From: Diphasiastrum complanatum
Taxonomy: Eukaryota; Streptophyta; Lycopodiopsida; Lycopodiales; Lycopodiaceae
Direction: 5' to 3'
Length of the DNA: 64,000 nucleotides
Assembly: GCA_029204225.1 (NCBI GenBank)
Contig: CM055110.1
Coordinates: forward strand, 42,329,862 to 42,393,861
In this document: positions 24,501 to 36,463 of the stretch, in pieces
Position numbering within the stretch: the stretch's first letter is position 1
How the letters are laid out: every line of letters begins with the position of its first letter
Made by a program: the position numbers and the translations under genes
The notes under the pieces: model-generated
The model's input: the letters and a program-made list of their open reading frames with translations, nothing else
Database searches by the model: none
Told to the model about the DNA's origin: nothing

Positions 24501-27500
24501 CTGTCAATGTTAAGCTTTTTCGTAATGCCCTAAACCACATGCCCCTCACCTGCAGGATGACAGAGCTGAAGTTCATATGGGAGACGCGATGGAACTACTT
24601 CCACAGGAGTATCCACAGCGTTGCACACATGCTGCATCCCCTCTTCCTCTCTCCGACACAGATCGCAGACAGGGAGCTCGAGGCCGATTGGCTTCAGTAC
24701 ATTCACAGGGTGGGTCCACACATAGGTTTGGATCCTATCAGGCTCATGGAGGAGCTCGCTGCATTTCGTTTCGGCATGGGCACATTCGGCCACCCGGCTG
24801 CCCAGGATCCAGAGAGGAGGCAGCTACCCATTACCTGGTGGACCATGTTCGGTAGCACATACCCATCTATACAGCGTCTTGCACTGCGTGTCCTTTCTCA
24901 GGTATGCATCTCATTTTATCCTCCATTTTTTGTGTTTCGTTGAAGTTTCACCTTTGCCACAATGTGCTGAAGTATTTCAATGCACGCACCACAGGACTGT
25001 GCTGCCTCTGTGTGTGAGCGTAATTGGAGCACATGGGCACTGATTCACACGAGGAGAAGAAACCGGTTGTCAGTGAGTCAGTTGGAGCGGTTGGTGTTCT
25101 GTAGCACCAACGCACGTCTCGCCAGGAGGCTTCCGACCATTACGAGCGCATTGCAGGTGATAAGCTAATCTTTCATAGCATGTTGGTTGACTCCTGGTAT
25201 GTTGATTTCATTTCTTGAAAAAGTTGTCTCTCTGACATGCAAATTTTAAACCTTGCAGACGAAGATATCTGATTTGGAGCGCCAGGTTGACTTGCCTACG
25301 GACAGCACCCATCCCATGCCTGCAGATGACCTGGGCACACAGTTGATGGCAGAGAGAGAGAGGGAGCTTGCCGAGATGAGAGAGAGAGAGCTTGGGCTTG
25401 AGCACAGAGAGCCCCCATTGTATGAGGCAGATGAGCCAGTGTCAGAGGATGAGCATGATGAGGATGAGCCCATTCGGGTTGTGTTTGCCAGACCAGAGAG
25501 GGATGAGGCAGATTATACAGGTGCAGGGCACACGCCACGGGCAGGGGTCACAGGTGCATCACGTGGCAGAGGTGGGACACATGGCACAGGTTATACCGGC
25601 AGACAGGCAGGGCACACAGGGGGGGGCAGTGGCATACCTACCTATGTCGACATGATGGAGGAGGCTCTTGATAGAGGGCAGAGTGGTTTAGATGCTGGTC
25701 CCGCAGATGTTTGGATGCGTGCAGCACAGAGTCATGGCCGTTACTACGACAGCACACCAGAGGAGGCACCTGATGACTTTCATTGCACAGATTGGGAGGC
25801 CATGCAGGGTCTACAGGGTGCACATGATGAGGCACGGGATGAGGCTTGGGTTGATTCAGGGGTTGGTGCACAGGATGATTCAGAGGTCGGTGCACAGGAT
25901 GATTTAGAGGCTGGTGCACAGAATGAGTCCCAGAGCCCAGAGCATTTGTATTCGGATGCCCAGCTGGCCGACTTGGTTGCCACATTGGATTCAGAGGCCT
26001 TGCAGATGCCGAGTGTCAGGGCGCCCCCATCATCTCTTGCCAGCATGCCACACACAGAGTCCCAGCCAGAGCAGCCGCATGAGGTGCCTACAGTTCCTCC
26101 AGCTCCTCAGAGGGTGTATGTGCGTCGCACAGCTCCTCCAGTGCCACCGATGCCATTTAGGCCTGCATCCCCTCCATCGCCGTCCACTTCTGCAGCACCA
26201 GGTCTCCATGGCAGGCCACCATCTGTGCCCAGGTTTTCTCTTGCAGCGCCCACATCCACAGTGTCTCCTCCAGTGGCAGCACCCACGTCACATCCTCCTC
26301 CTTTGGCAGCACCCAGGATGTACCAGTACCGGCCACCACAGCGCCCCTTTCAGTACATATCGCCACTGTACTCGCCTCCTGCACAGCCAGTTCCTCCACC
26401 TGCAGCAGCCCCACGGGCACACACTCCACGAGCTCATCCTCCTCGCTCAGTTGCACAGGGAGTTCCCTCTTTTGCTTCCCTATCCCAGCCGGCCTCAGCT
26501 TGGGCCCAGCCTAGCCAGCCAGGTGATTTGCATGGGGGTGACGAGGCATTGACAGCTCCTCTTGTCCGCAAGAGACCAGGCAGGCCCAAGGGTGCACCGA
26601 ACAAGAAAGGCAAGGCACAGAAACTGCCAGGGAGGAGAGGACGACCACGCAGGGCTCCAGGTACAGGTAGAGGTGCAGTATCACAGCCAGTTGGAGCAGG
26701 TGTTGTTGGTTTGGCCTGCTTGGGGGCTGATGCGGAGGCTGATTGGGAGGATGAGGATGACGAGTCTTCCCCCTCGGATACACAGCCCATGCCAGTTCCA
26801 GACAGGCAGAGATATCGGCTGCGAGAGTCAGCTCGGGGCCCTGAGTTGTCTCCAGAGCATTCGTCTGAGTCAGAGCCAGAGCATTGATTGTGGCTCTATT
26901 GTTTTAGTTTCAGTAGTTTGTCTCTAGCAGTCGGTCTACCATTGTACTCAGATGATTTTTCACATTATATACAGTGTTTGGCCTACGTTATTTGCTGCAC
27001 ATTGTGCGTATGTCGTTCTGTACATGTGATGCTTTATTTTATGTTGAAGAATTCTATGTGCGTGTGTGAATCCTATTTTCATTTAATTTCGTTTGAAGTG
27101 AATGCTAGCTTCACATAGATGCACCTACATCATGAGCACAGCAATCACCCCTACACCCCAAACGACATTGAATAAACACATGTAATACATCTGCATTTTA
27201 AAAAATTACAAACATTGCATCTTACATGACCAAGCTCGCGTTGCACAAAAAACAACTATGTATATATTCAACCGTTGTATCAGGATAACGTCACATATAC
27301 TGTCATTTTTTTAAGCAGCCATCTAGTTATTTGCTGCACCATAAACTGCCGAAAACTACATAGCAACAGTCCGCCACATACGGGTGGACCTCATCTATTC
27401 TAAACATCCCTCACTGATCCTCCACCGACTCCTCGCCCTCGTCTGGTGCATTGTTTTGTCGCTCTCGCTCTGCCTCCCGGTTAGCCCGAGCTGCCTCCTG

Positions 27501-28425
27501 GTTAGCCCGACGTCTGGCCGCCCTTTCCCTGACCATGATGAGCTGCCGTCGTGTGAAATTCATTCCGATCTGCTCATCCAGATCCAGCTCGACAGCGGGG
27601 ACAGGATCCACAGCGGGGGCGGGTGGCTCCGGTTCCGGATTTCTCTGTCGAGTCTGTCGCAGCATCTCTCGGATATCTGCCTCTTGCTTCCGATGCCTCT
27701 CGTTGTGCCTTCGGATATCTTCCTCAAGCTTTCTCCTGGCTTCGCCCTCGGGCTTCGGTGGTATTCGCTCAGCCATCTCGATCGACCTTCTCCTCACAGC
27801 ACCCTGATCCTTGAACACCCTCTCACAGCACCCTGGCTCTCAAACAGCCTCTCACAGCCTGTCACCGGCTCTCGCTTGCTCTCTCACTGTCTATCACTAG
27901 CCCTCTCACAGCCTCTGAAAATGCCGACCACAATGGCATTGTGAGTGCCTATTTATCCCCACAGCCTGATCGGCCATGTGGATCCCCATCATCCCTCCAT
28001 GTGCCTCCGTACCCGCCCCCATGTGATGCTCCCCCCTGTGTTGGTCTCCCATTGGGCCCATGGTCTGCTCACCCACAATGCCCATGTGCCTCTGTACTTG
28101 CCCCCATGTGATGCTACCCCCCTGTGTTGGTCTCCCATTGGCCCCTCGGTCTGCTCACTCGCAGTGCCCATGTGCCATTGCAACGGTCCCCTGCATCATG
28201 TACTGTACCCTCTTTTTTTACACCCAGAACCCCCTCTTTTTACTTTTTTTTGTCCTTTTTTGGTAGTTAATATGCAAAAAAAAATTACTAAAAATATATT
28301 AAAAAATAAAAAAAAATATTAAAAATGGTACCGCCCTGGTACCGCGGATCCCAGGGCGGTACCGTACCGGCGGTACCACTGATATGGTACCGGCGGTACC
28401 ATACCAGCGGTACCAGAGGGTACTA

Positions 28426-28469
<44 letters not shown>

Positions 28470-31400
28470 TAGTGGCACGTGGTACTGCCATTATGGTACC
28501 GCGGTACCATAATGGTGGTACCGCGGTTATGGTGCCGCCCTCAGACCAGCGGTACCAAGGCGGCACCACAAAAATAATATTTTTTATTATTATTATTATT
28601 TTTTTTTTAAAAAAACCCTTTTAACAGGCTAATACTAGGTAAAAAATTCAGGAAAAAAAGGGCTACGGTTTAGAAAAAAGATGTTACTGTACAAGGGGAC
28701 TGTACTGGGGGCACTGTGGGAGAGCAGACCTGGTGGTCAATGGGAGTGCAGCATGTGGGGGGGCAGCAAATCCGGACAGGTACACCGTCACATGGGCACT
28801 GTGGGGGAGCAGACCACGGACCCAATCGAAGTGCAGCATGTGGGGGAGCAATACATGGGGCAGGTACACCGTCACATGGGCACTGTGGAGGAGCAGACCA
28901 TGGACCAATCGGAGTGCAGCATGTGGGGGAGCAATACATCCGGACAGGTACACCGTCACATGGGCACTGTGGAGGAGTAGACCATGGACCCAATCGGAGT
29001 GCAGCATGTGGGGGAGCAATACATCCGGACAGGTACACCGTCACATGGGATCATCAACAAATGCAAATGGGGAAACAGGCTGTGGGGTTAAATAGGCACT
29101 CACGAGACAGTGAGAGAGCCAGTGAGAGGCTGTGAGAGGCATTGTGAGAGGCTGTGAGAGAGAGCCAGTGAGAGGTTGTGAGAGAGAGGCATTGTGAGAG
29201 GCTGTGTCACAGACCGAGTGAGAGGCTGTGAGAGGGAGGCTGTGAGAGAGCCAGTGAGAGCCATTGAGAGGCTGTGAGAGGCTGTGAGAGCCATTTCGAG
29301 CAACAGGGTGTCGTGAGATGGCGGAGCGCATACCACCAAGGCCTGAGGGCGAAGGCAGGAGGAAGCTCGAGGAAGATGTCCGAAGGCACAACGAAAGGCA
29401 TCAGAAGCAAGAGGCAGACATTGCAGAGATGCTGCGACAGGCTCGGCAGAGAAATCCGGAGCCGGAGCACCCAGCCCGCACTGTCCCCCCCGCCCCCGCT
29501 GTCGAGCTGGATTTGGATGAGCAGATCGGAATGAACTTCACACGGCGGCAGCTCATCATGGTCAGGGAAAGGGCTGCCCGCCGTCGTGCTAACCAGGAGG
29601 CAGCATGGGCTAACTAGGAGGCAGAGTGAGAGCGTCAGAACAATGCACCTGACGAGGGCGAGGAGTCAGTGGAGGATCCATAGGAATGTCTATAATAGAT
29701 GGGGTCTGGCCGTATGTGGCCGACTGTTGTTATGTAATTTTCGGCAATTGATGTGGCAGCATTTAGTGTCTAACATAGTGTAAAGAACAGCCCCAGCCGT
29801 ATATGGAGGGAATACGTATTGTAATTTTGATACATTTGATGAATTAATGTATGGTGTTTTTTTTGTGCAACGCGTGCCTGGTGGTGTATTGCAATGTAAT
29901 GTATGTGTTTATAAAATGCTATTAAGGGCGTTGTATTTCTGTGTTGTGCATCTGCTATCAATCTATGCAGTTGAAACTAATTGTAATAACGCACATACCA
30001 TTCGAAATAAAATCGAAAACAAAGCATAACAATTACAAATCGACAAATACAAAATGTGCAGCGAATAAAGTACGTCCAACACTGAATATAGTATGGAAAA
30101 TGGTCTGAATACAGTGTTCGACCATCTGGCCGCCAAACATGGAACATGATATCAAACTGCTGAAAATAAAGGAGTATAACTCAATCATGAAGAAGAACAC
30201 TTGCAGGCTTGTTCAGTTACCTATAGGTAAATGTTAGAATTAATGGTTAATTGTAGAGGCCAGCCTGCGTGCTAGAAGGCCTATTTCTATTTTTAGTATA
30301 GGTACCTGAGTTAATACCAATATTGCTAGAATAGTATAGAAATCTATTTTAACCAAGTTAGCATAGATTTCTATTGTTAAGACTTCATAATTAGCATTTC
30401 AATTGCTATTGTAGTAGAATAGCTTTTGCTTTTCATTGTGGACAGCCTCTATAAGAGTAGATGGGCGCCCACCTCCATTGTTATCTCAGTTTCTAGCTTA
30501 TGAAGCATAGCTTCTTGCAGTCTCTCTTCTTCTCTAGCTTGTGGTTGATGTTTTGTGTGAGTACTAATAAGATCGATTAGAGAATCTCTTCGATTCTAAC
30601 AGTAAAAAGGCTATTGGATGTAAGTGGATCTATAGAGCTAAGTATAAATTGGATGGTTCTATAGACAAACATAAGGCAAAGTTAGTTGCGAAAGGTTCTT
30701 CAAAAGTTCAATATGTCAGAAACTACTACGAGACTAGATATTGCATATGTTGTTAGTATGGTTAATCAGTTTAAGGCTAAGCCTAAGGAGATTCACTAGA
30801 AAGTTGCTAAGCGAGTACTCAGATATATCAAGGGTACTTTGAGGTTTGGTATTTTCTATGGAAGATAGGATGTTTTGCAGGTGTAGGGATATGTGGATGC
30901 TGATTGAGCTGGAGAGGCAGAAGATCGAAGATCTACTACAGGATATGGCTTTAGTCTTGGTTCAGGTTCTATATTTTGGAGTTCCAAGAAGTAGCATACA
31001 TAGTTGTGTCGAACCGAGGTTCGAACCGTCTTTTTGGTTCAAACCGCTTTTGTTTTGGCATTTTCCATAGGACTGTTGCAGCTAATCTCACTAATGATAT
31101 CAAATAGATCATAGCTAAAATTGCAGGCAACAATCAAGAACCCTAAACCACAGCCGACATGTATTGTTAAGTAGCAAAACTCAGGAGTTGGAAGTTCGAA
31201 GTTCCGCGTCAGGATTCAAATTTCAATATCGATTGATCACGAATTATAACCGACATGTTACCCATTAACACTAAGAAAGCACTTGCTTTGGACATAATCG
31301 ATTATTGAAGTGTAGAAATTAATGGAGAGGGGAGGGGGGGACCCTAAAACCAACTCGCCGATTCGAACCCGGAGAAGCCGATTCTTTCCCAATTCAAACG

Positions 31401-34400
31401 TGGCTTGAAAAGGCGATTTCAAAGGTACCATAAAACTTTGGTAGCATACTATTGCATTAATGAATGCAAAAGTACTGTGGTGGGAACAAAACTACAAGTT
31501 GAAACTTGGATTTGCCTCTAGAAAATGCAATTGGGGCAAAGCCACTATATAAGACATAAAAGACTACTTCACAAAATCAAGAGAGTTGATTGCTATCGAC
31601 CCTACCATTATCCACCATCTCCTTTGATTAGTTTTAATCTTCTTCGAATAAGATTTTATTTTAGAAGGGTGTTTTTCTCATTTCCATCATCTCCTTGATT
31701 GAGATCTCGTCCATGCTCTGTGATTGTGGGTACTTGTTGTAAAATGATTGGTAGATCATGGCATTCAACTAGAGTATCTGCTTTTGAGAAAGGATCAAGA
31801 GGATTCCCTTTCCCTACTCCTATGCATCAAGATTTGTCTTTGTTTTGTCATTGGAATGGCAATGACTATTCTCTAGTTTACTTGCATATCTGCCCTTTCT
31901 CCTATATCTCAGCCGCTAATGGTCAAACAGGGAAAGGACATGCCTCTTTGGTTAGGATGAGAGGACACGCTTTCAAAAGCACACTTCCAATACTCTAACC
32001 ATGAATCTTTTAACACTTTGGTCGCTCCCACAAAAAATGTATGTGGTAGAGATATGGTGCGCAAGGCTCAAGGTGTCAAATTGGACTCAATATAATGTAC
32101 AATATAGGTATCCATGTTGCCACTCATGAGATGTCGCAAACCATCTATTAATCATTTTGTGTTCTCAATATCTCTACTACAGTTTGAGGCCAGGCTTAAA
32201 TTGCGATTTATCTCCGTAAGGTGATGACATTAGTTCGATATTTTTTGACATATGGGTCGTAATGAGCAAGGATACTCATCCTTCTAGTATACTTGTGCAA
32301 TGTCTCACTTACTTGTCATGGCCATGTCTTCTCACTTTCTTCCAAGGGGGAATCATGACTATATCAAGCATTGCAGCAATATAAAGGGCAGGGTTGGTCC
32401 TCGAGCGTGAAGCCACTTTTAAAGATATACTTTCCTTTCATTAAGAGACACGAGGACTTTAAGAATTCTACAACACCTTAGTGAGGGTTTGTCACTTTAG
32501 ACACAAATATACATGATGATGGTTCAAAGTGTCTTCCCATCATAGTTACCAAGGAACACGTTCCCACCCCCTGGGAATGCGCTCCCCACATTCCCACCTA
32601 CCAGGCATTCCCGGGAACGCGTTCCCAAGTGGGAACATTCCCGTAGTGGTGGGAACACGTTCCCAAGTAGCAAAAGCAAAATCTTCTGATAAAACTTGCT
32701 TTTTGTAAAGCTCCTCAATTTTTTGTTGACTGTTACCCATAAAAGGGTTCATATGCCTAAATAAAAACACATCAAAGGTATCAAGACACTCGTTTTTGAG
32801 AAATAAGGCCGGTTACATTCCTACACTTTGCTAGTTTTCCAGAGCATTGTTTCAAACTTATATTTAATGACGGGGCATTCCCACGTTCCCGCTCCCAGGG
32901 GTCACGTTCCCATTTCATTCCTGTTCCCTGGCGACTATGCTTCCCATCAGCTTAACGTCAAAAAATGAATATTTCAAGTTATATGGAGGAAATGTTATGT
33001 AGCTTGTGAACCTTGAGGGAGGTTACACACTAGAAACATTTCGACTTTATGTCGAACAAATGGTGAGATTAGAGGCAAATATCATGATTGTTCAAAGACC
33101 GGTCAGTTAGCACCACTTTTCAGTACAAACTCAATTGCAATGCTTAATTAGAAATACAGTGGTAAAAATTTATGAACGATACCAATCTCGACAAACATGC
33201 AGGGCGTATTCACTTCAGGGCCATGATGTGTTGCTTCCAACGTGATCTGCAATTACAAAAGAACCAAAAACTTCATCACGCATGTAAGCATAATTTTTCA
33301 CATCAGCCTCGACCATTCATGTCAAATAAACATCCTAGAATTTTAGGCCAAGGAAAAGGCTACAAAACTAAAAAAACTTGAACGTGATGACTGTGACATT
33401 TGCTAGAAGGAAGCTTTCATGCTTCAAGTACACAAGTAAACTATGCATTCTTCTATACAGTCTACATGTCAAGCATAAAAGTTGGACACTCCAAGTTCAA
33501 CAACCTTAAGAATAACTGGTCATTTTCTATATATATCATGTTTATCCATTCATGCTTGATCATAAGATGACTTTGAAGCCCTAGAGGAGAATTTTTCTAG
33601 CCTTTCTTCCAAATAATTGACCCTTCAATTATGTAACCTAAATAAGATTTCGAAGAAACCTTGGATGGCCAACATAGGCAGTAGTTCTGGTGATAGAAGG
33701 CCACAAAGCACTCCAAATTCAAAGGTGCTCCTAGAACACGAGTTTGGAACAATGAGCGTCTAGATCGACGTTCAGATGTAACTTACGCAATACTGAGCTG
33801 CACTAACCAGAAGTTTGCCTCTCTTATGGAAAGGACAAAAAAAACTATTTAACTCACTCCACGTAGGAAAGTTGAGGATATTTATCAACAAGCTTGTAAA
33901 CTATGCTTATAGCCTGAAATTTTGCAAAAAGAAATTACACAAAATGTGGTGCATCAAGTGTCATAGGCAAGCAAAGTTCTCTAGCTATGATTATGAAATG
34001 CAAAAGCATATTATACATGTTCATTGTTAGCACATAAGTTGTTACCAGAGAGCTTGAAGCTCTCTAGTCAACACAACAAGTTTCAAGCAGAGTTGCACAG
34101 CGTTTCAGTACGCTGCATTTTGAAATGCATACGGAATGAGGGTATCGGAACTCTCTTATAAAAATTTTTGGCACATAGTAAAAATCTTTTTTTTTTTAAT
34201 TTATTTTTGCCAAAGGTACTGTTTCAGGGGATGTTTGTGAGCTGAAATATACTGCTTAAAATTGCTTAAAGTGGGTGTTTGAAAAACAATACCTAAATAA
34301 GTCATAAAAAATACTATCTATAATCCAACATGCAGACGTTTGAACTCAAGTTCCCTTTGTCATTGGTCCTTGGTCAAGGACTATCATCGGCCCTAAGTTT

Positions 34401-36431
34401 TTATGAGCTGGCATATAGAGGCACCACTACCCTGACACCTAAAACCATAACATTATAGAACTTTCTGAGGGTTTAAAGATTAGGACAGAACCTGAATTCA
34501 TTATCATATATTACATGATTTGTCCTTCAATCTCTACCATATACTATATGATTCAATTGTTGCTTAAAAAAAAAGCAAAACCTTTTCAGGCCATCACTCT
34601 AAAAGACATAAAGAACACTCTGACTATTGCCAAAATCAGGTAAGTTTCCGTAGTACAGAATGCATGCATTCCAAAGCGATTGTTCTGGAATGCTAGGAGT
34701 TCCAAAATGTGTTTTGATGCAACTTAGTCTTAGAGTATATTAGCATGCACTAAAGGGCTAAGGCCTAGCACATGAACACGTGCAAAAATGTCTTTTAAAA
34801 TCCTCGTAGAAAACTGTTGGTAGTTGTCTCCAATAATATTGACCTTGAGAGGAGAATCAAAACAGAATTTGCTTTGAGCTCAAAACAACGGTTTGTCAAA
34901 ATCCATTTCTCACTCGTGACTCGGACATTCCTTGCCTGCTGTGGATAAATTGGTCAACTTTGAAGCTTTGAAATATCACAGCAAACAAGAATAGATGTAT
35001 GTATTGTTGTTTATGACCATTCACAAAATCAATCACTAACATTCCAAAAAGTATCTCATTGTGACAAGACTTTAAATATACAAATGTCTCAAACAAGTTG
35101 ATCCTAATTAAAAAATGGGGGTGATGAACTAAGATGCATATCTACCACATAGGATATACATACTAGTGTGACCATCAGCTAAAAGCCTCTATAGAACAAC
35201 TATACCAAACTCAAAGTTCATAAATTAAACTATCAACGAAGCATCATAATATCACGATCACCTCAAATTCAGGAACAAGCTTCTGTGAGACTGCAACCTC
35301 CTTCAAGAGTCTTAACCAGGGACCCAAACGAGGGCAAGGCGGAGCTGCCCACCCCGCCCTTCCACCTGCTAGAGGTTTCTCATTCGATTTTAAATGCGGT
35401 AAACCTGCCAAGACAGTAATTTCACATCACATCTAAAGATAAAATCAGCAATAAATTTTCAAAAGGTTTTCAAGTTATTGTTTGATAAGTTGCAGAACGA
35501 CAAGAGAGACAACAAAAAGATCTAGCACATATTAACTACTGTCAACATACAAGATTGAATGTTGAATAACAAAACCATACAAGGTACATTATAGTAATCA
35601 ACCGCCTTGAGACTCTTGGAACTTAGGACTGAGTTTGTAAGAGACAATGGAAGCATAAAACATCAGCATAAGGGTAACCACAACGCATTATCTTAAATAA
35701 TCGTTCTCATTTTTCACGTAAGAAGCTAATTTAGCAAATGCACAAATAACACGCGACACGACTTTAGCATCAATGCTAGGTACTAGGGCAGATCCGTGCC
35801 ATACTAGCCCAAGGATCTCCCAAGAAGGTAGTCAAGAGTCCAAGCACCTTACGGCTCGGGCAAATCCATGCGATACGAGCCTACCATAGTCAGACCCGGA
35901 AAGCAGAAATATAGCTCACCTTCAATTGCCAGTAAACTTTTAACAACTTCATGCCTTGGATAGCTAGTACTTGCATCTTTTCTATTGTGTATCCATTCTT
36001 AGAGATCAAGCTCTTGTTCAGAGGAGGATGGCATCCATGAATGCTTATCTTTTGGATCCTAGTGATAGGTTGAACAAATCAAATCATGGGTGTAGACCCA
36101 ACGCTTCAGCACCAGTACCTGCATCCTCTTCTATACTTACTTTCTTCAGCAACGTTTCAGTGTTGACATGATCTATCACCTAGTTCGAATGGTTATTGTA
36201 CAGTTAGTTATATGACACCTCATGTTTCGGACTTCCATGTCCATTAGCATTTTATAGCATTTGAGAGATTCTAGAGTATTTTATCTGGTCTTGATAGACC
36301 AATTATTTTAGCTAGTAGTTGTTTGTTTATGGAGACATTTACATGCTCCTTTCAGTATCTATCATATTTGAGATGTATTTATTTGGTTTTATATGCCGTT
36401 TGGCATCAAAAGACGTTAATAAAGCTTTCTT

Positions 36432-36463
<32 letters not shown>

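Larger units (their letters stand above)
22197..28427 (+). mobile_element. Large hAT transposon with two genes
   Basis: Ends are CATAGG... at 22197 and ...CTATG at 28427, flanked on both sides by (AT)n. Each end has a dense cluster of GGTACCGCGGTACC-like palindromes (22197-22275 and 28325-28427) followed inward by an AT-rich block. Inside are a four-exon transposase on plus (22568-26887) and a separate 121-codon frame on minus (27776-27411). Upstream of the second frame is an array of about 85-bp repeats. The same end type with proven 8-bp duplications occurs on two short elements nearby, supporting the hAT assignment. It is antisense to, and inside, DTD2 intron 4. Confidence 0.85.
28468..30150 (+). 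mobile_element. Decayed inverted relative of the large hAT
   Basis: Starts CATAGTGGCACGTGGTACTG with a GGTACC cluster (28468-28575), then the AT-rich block, 84-bp repeats, the GTGAGAGGC-rich leader and a dead copy of the second gene. These are the same parts in the same order as the right half of the large element, but inverted. After the dead gene it still matches (GTGCAACGCG stretch near 29870). No transposase and no right terminus are seen. It fades out before the Copia sequence that begins near 30160. Confidence 0.75.
30160..31475 (+). pseudogene. Copia reverse transcriptase fragment with two nested insertions
   Basis: After removing the solo LTR (30232-30601) and the hAT element (30999-31440), the coding order is Copia: [20 protein letters not shown], then [30 protein letters not shown] (RT fingers), a deletion, then [54 protein letters not shown] (RNase H) and [15 protein letters not shown]. 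Both nested insertions are flanked by exact target duplications. The central RT, including the YVDD region, is deleted. Confidence 0.85.
21079..33182 (-). other. DTD2 intron 4, 12.1 kb
   Basis: Donor GTATCG, acceptor TTTTTAG. Holds the large hAT element, its inverted relative, a Copia fragment with a solo LTR and an hAT insertion, a LINE RT fragment and a short hAT element. Stretches 21080-22090 and 32940-33180 show nothing recognisable. Confidence 0.85.

Noticed and set aside
25638-26790. Long frames opposite and overlapping the hAT transposase last exon (for example 25914-26552)
   Set aside because: GC-rich, Pro-coding sequence keeps alternative frames open; the transposase frame is the one supported by splicing and motifs.
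27384-27944. Plus-strand 186-codon frame opposite the second hAT gene
   Set aside because: The minus-strand frame is the one conserved in the second element; the plus frame is not.
28681-29135. Several 100-140 codon frames on both strands
   Set aside because: The 84-bp repeat length is a multiple of three, so frames stay open by periodicity alone; not a protein.
33566-33580. CTTTGAAG as the right target duplication of the element starting at 22094
   Set aside because: The octamer recurs by chance (also near 34950) and no CTATG-type end precedes it.
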